A DNA stretch of 32,427 nt from Mycobacterium sp. (GTDB taxonomy: Bacteria; Actinomycetota; Actinomycetes; Mycobacteriales; Mycobacteriaceae): assembly GCF_025965855.1 (NCBI RefSeq), contig NZ_JAOPWB010000145.1, positions 1-32,427 on the forward strand. Direction: 5' to 3'. Under the pieces are notes generated by a model that was given only the letters and a program-made list of their open reading frames with translations, was not told where the DNA came from and did not search any database. A program made the translations under genes and the position numbers. Position 1 is the first letter of the stretch; each line of letters begins with the position of its first letter. Shown here piece after piece: positions 31,465-32,427 of this stretch.

Positions 31465-31884
31465 ATGAACATCGCAATTGCGACGCGGCTGCACACCTCT
31501 TTCGAGGACGCGGTCGCGCGGACCCGCGAGGCGCTCGCGGAGCAGGGCTTTGGGGTACTCACCGAAATCGACGTGCAGGCCACGCTGAAAGCCAAACTCG
31601 GTCAGGACATGGAGGACTACCTGATCCTCGGCGCCTGCAACCCGCCGCTGGCGCATCGCGCCGTGCAGGCAAACCGCCAGATCGGCTTGCTGCTGCCCTG
31701 CAACGTCGTCGTGCGCAGCGACCCCGAAGATGCCGGCACGGTGCTCGTCGAGGCGATGAATCCCGGACTGCTGGTTGAGGTCACCGGCGAGCCGGAATTG
31801 CGCCCGGTGGCCGAAGAGGTCGCGGCCAGGCTGAATGCGGCCATCGACTCGCTCGAGAGTCGCTCAAGCGCGGTTCCCCGATGA
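31465..31884 (+). CDS. DUF302 domain protein
   Basis: This 139-aa soluble protein of family DUF302 has unknown biochemistry. Recognisable parts are the N-terminal 'ATRLHTSFEDAVARTREALAEQGFGVLTEIDV' and the conserved 'LGACNPPLAHRAVQANRQIGLLLPCNVVVR' with two Cys (CNPP and PCNV). DUF302 genes often sit beside CsoR/CstR regulators and sulfur or metal stress genes. Two adjacent ATGs are possible; the second has AAGGAG at the better spacing (5 nt). It lies 41 bp after the repressor gene in one operon and is the probable effector gene. Confidence 0.85.
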   Translation: MNIAIATRLHTSFEDAVARTREALAEQGFGVLTEIDVQATLKAKLGQDMEDYLILGACNPPLAHRAVQANRQIGLLLPCNVVVRSDPEDAGTVLVEAMNPGLLVEVTGEPELRPVAEEVAARLNAAIDSLESRSSAVPR

Positions 31885-31904
31885 CCGCCGCCGAGTAGGC
31901 CGAC

Positions 31905-32057
31905 ATGTCAGACCAACGGCATCATCACGACCTGCAAGACTTGCTGCCTCAGCATCGTGAGCTCCGCAAGCAAATACCCGAGGTGTGCACGAGGTGCCCA
32001 TGCCACTACGAAGCCATGGTGGCCGGCTTCGATGAAGTCCTAGCTCTAGCAGGCTGA
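31905..32057 (+). CDS. 50-aa Cys/His-rich small protein
   Basis: This short frame (50 codons) begins 20 nt after the DUF302 stop, with an AGG 5 nt before the ATG. The N-terminus has three consecutive His (QRHHHDL), the middle is helical and charged (LLPQHRELRKQIPEV), and residues 28-34 hold 'CTRCPCH', a compact thiol/His cluster. It may be a genuine small metal- or sulfur-binding protein of the operon. Alternatively it is the eroded N-terminus of an AhpD/carboxymuconolactone-decarboxylase-like protein, which starts similarly (…RELRKQIPEVW…) and has Cys-x2-Cys later. Nothing downstream restores such a frame. Confidence 0.5.
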   Translation: MSDQRHHHDLQDLLPQHRELRKQIPEVCTRCPCHYEAMVAGFDEVLALAG

Positions 32058-32261
32058 TTCGTTAACCACAGCTCGCTGGTCCCGAAACGGTTACAAGGAC
32101 ATATCGATTACAGCGGCGGTCTGGCACAACGCCTTCGATCGACAAATCATGGCAGAGGGCGCCTTTAGGGAATCAAGGCGCGACGATGCGTACCGCACGG
32201 GATTCCGTTCCGCCACGGGTGTGGCGGATTTCGTTCGGGCGCAACAGGAGGTATCGACAGG

Positions 32262-32427
32262 ATGATGGAGCACGGCCCGAACTCTGGCCGCATTCTCGAC
32301 ACCGCTCGGGGGATCCTGATCGGATTACGCCGATGCCCTTCGCATGCCGCTTTCGATGAATTGCATAGCGCGGCACTGCGTCACAGGGTGCCGGTATTCG
32401 CCATGGCATGGGCGCTCGTCCACCTGG
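32262..32427 (+). CDS. ANTAR-domain protein, N-terminal part (runs off the window)
   Basis: The frame opens at either of two adjacent ATGs, with AGGAGG 10 nt before the first, and is still open at the window edge (55 codons). 'GRILDTARGILIGLRRCPSHAAFDELHSAALRHRVPVFAMAWALVHL' follows the ANTAR pattern (AKGILM…AF..L...A…N.K…VA..VV). This is an RNA-binding three-helix domain used in transcription antitermination. Unlike most ANTAR proteins no GAF or receiver domain precedes it. Residues beyond the window are unknown. Confidence 0.65.
   Translation, partial: MMEHGPNSGRILDTARGILIGLRRCPSHAAFDELHSAALRHRVPVFAMAWALVHL

Noticed and set aside
32091..32409. Two minus-strand frames at the window end
   Set aside because: They are antisense to the ANTAR-like frame and have no protein-like pattern.

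Overview
The window is high-GC actinobacterial DNA and almost certainly comes from a non-tuberculous Mycobacterium. It carries an orphan PPE protein, a mycobacterial cutinase, a mycofactocin-type short-chain dehydrogenase, a perfect mycobacterial CRP box and several leaderless-type promoters (TANNNT 6-7 nt before the start codon). No rRNA, tRNA or CRISPR array was seen.

Layout. Positions 1-7.5 kb hold a duplicated DUF4389 membrane protein, a small methyltransferase, a PPE gene behind a CRP box, a two-gene ABC exporter (ATPase and FtsX-type permease, GTGA overlap), a tandem YbjQ-domain protein with an overlapping small gene, and an NTF2-like protein. Positions 7.6-10.1 kb hold an N-acyl-D-amino-acid deacylase-type amidohydrolase broken by a frameshift, and a secreted cutinase. 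Positions 10.2-13.1 kb look like an eroded island: the C-terminal remnant of a tyrosine integrase whose catalytic Tyr is now Asn, a class I methyltransferase, a small HTH protein and a glycopeptidolipid-type glycosyltransferase. Positions 13.5-17.3 kb hold a three-helix membrane protein, two TetR regulators, a methyltransferase divergent from the second TetR across a shared operator, and a DEAD-box RNA helicase.

Positions 17.6-19.6 kb are a three-gene minus-strand operon that resembles thiocyanate hydrolase more than classical nitrile hydratase. It encodes a fused ScnB-ScnA-type subunit, a catalytic gamma/alpha subunit with the Cys-Thr-Leu-Cys-Ser-Cys metal claw, and a small activator-like protein. 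A crotonase-family gene diverges from it.

Positions 20.7-29.4 kb form an eight-gene minus-strand catabolic operon with gaps of 49 bp or less. In transcription order it encodes an SDR, E1-alpha, E1-beta, a free-standing 78-aa lipoyl domain, a crotonase paralogue, an acyl-CoA synthetase, a Rieske oxygenase and a ketosteroid-dehydrogenase-like flavoprotein. A CaiB/BaiF CoA-transferase diverges from its promoter region. Neither an E2 acyltransferase nor an E3 is encoded in the window. The set looks like a CoA-thioester degradation pathway for an unidentified, possibly cyclic or steroid-like, substrate.

Positions 31-32.4 kb hold a sulfur/metal-stress module: two tandem CsoR/CstR-type operators, a two-cysteine CstR-like repressor that lacks the copper-binding His, a DUF302 protein and a 50-aa Cys/His-rich protein. 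The window ends inside an ANTAR-domain gene.

The strongest candidates for something unusual are the fused thiocyanate-hydrolase-type operon, the E1 plus orphan lipoyl-domain operon with two crotonases lacking a classical catalytic Glu, and the CstR-like module. All family names come from recall of sequence patterns; no database search was run.
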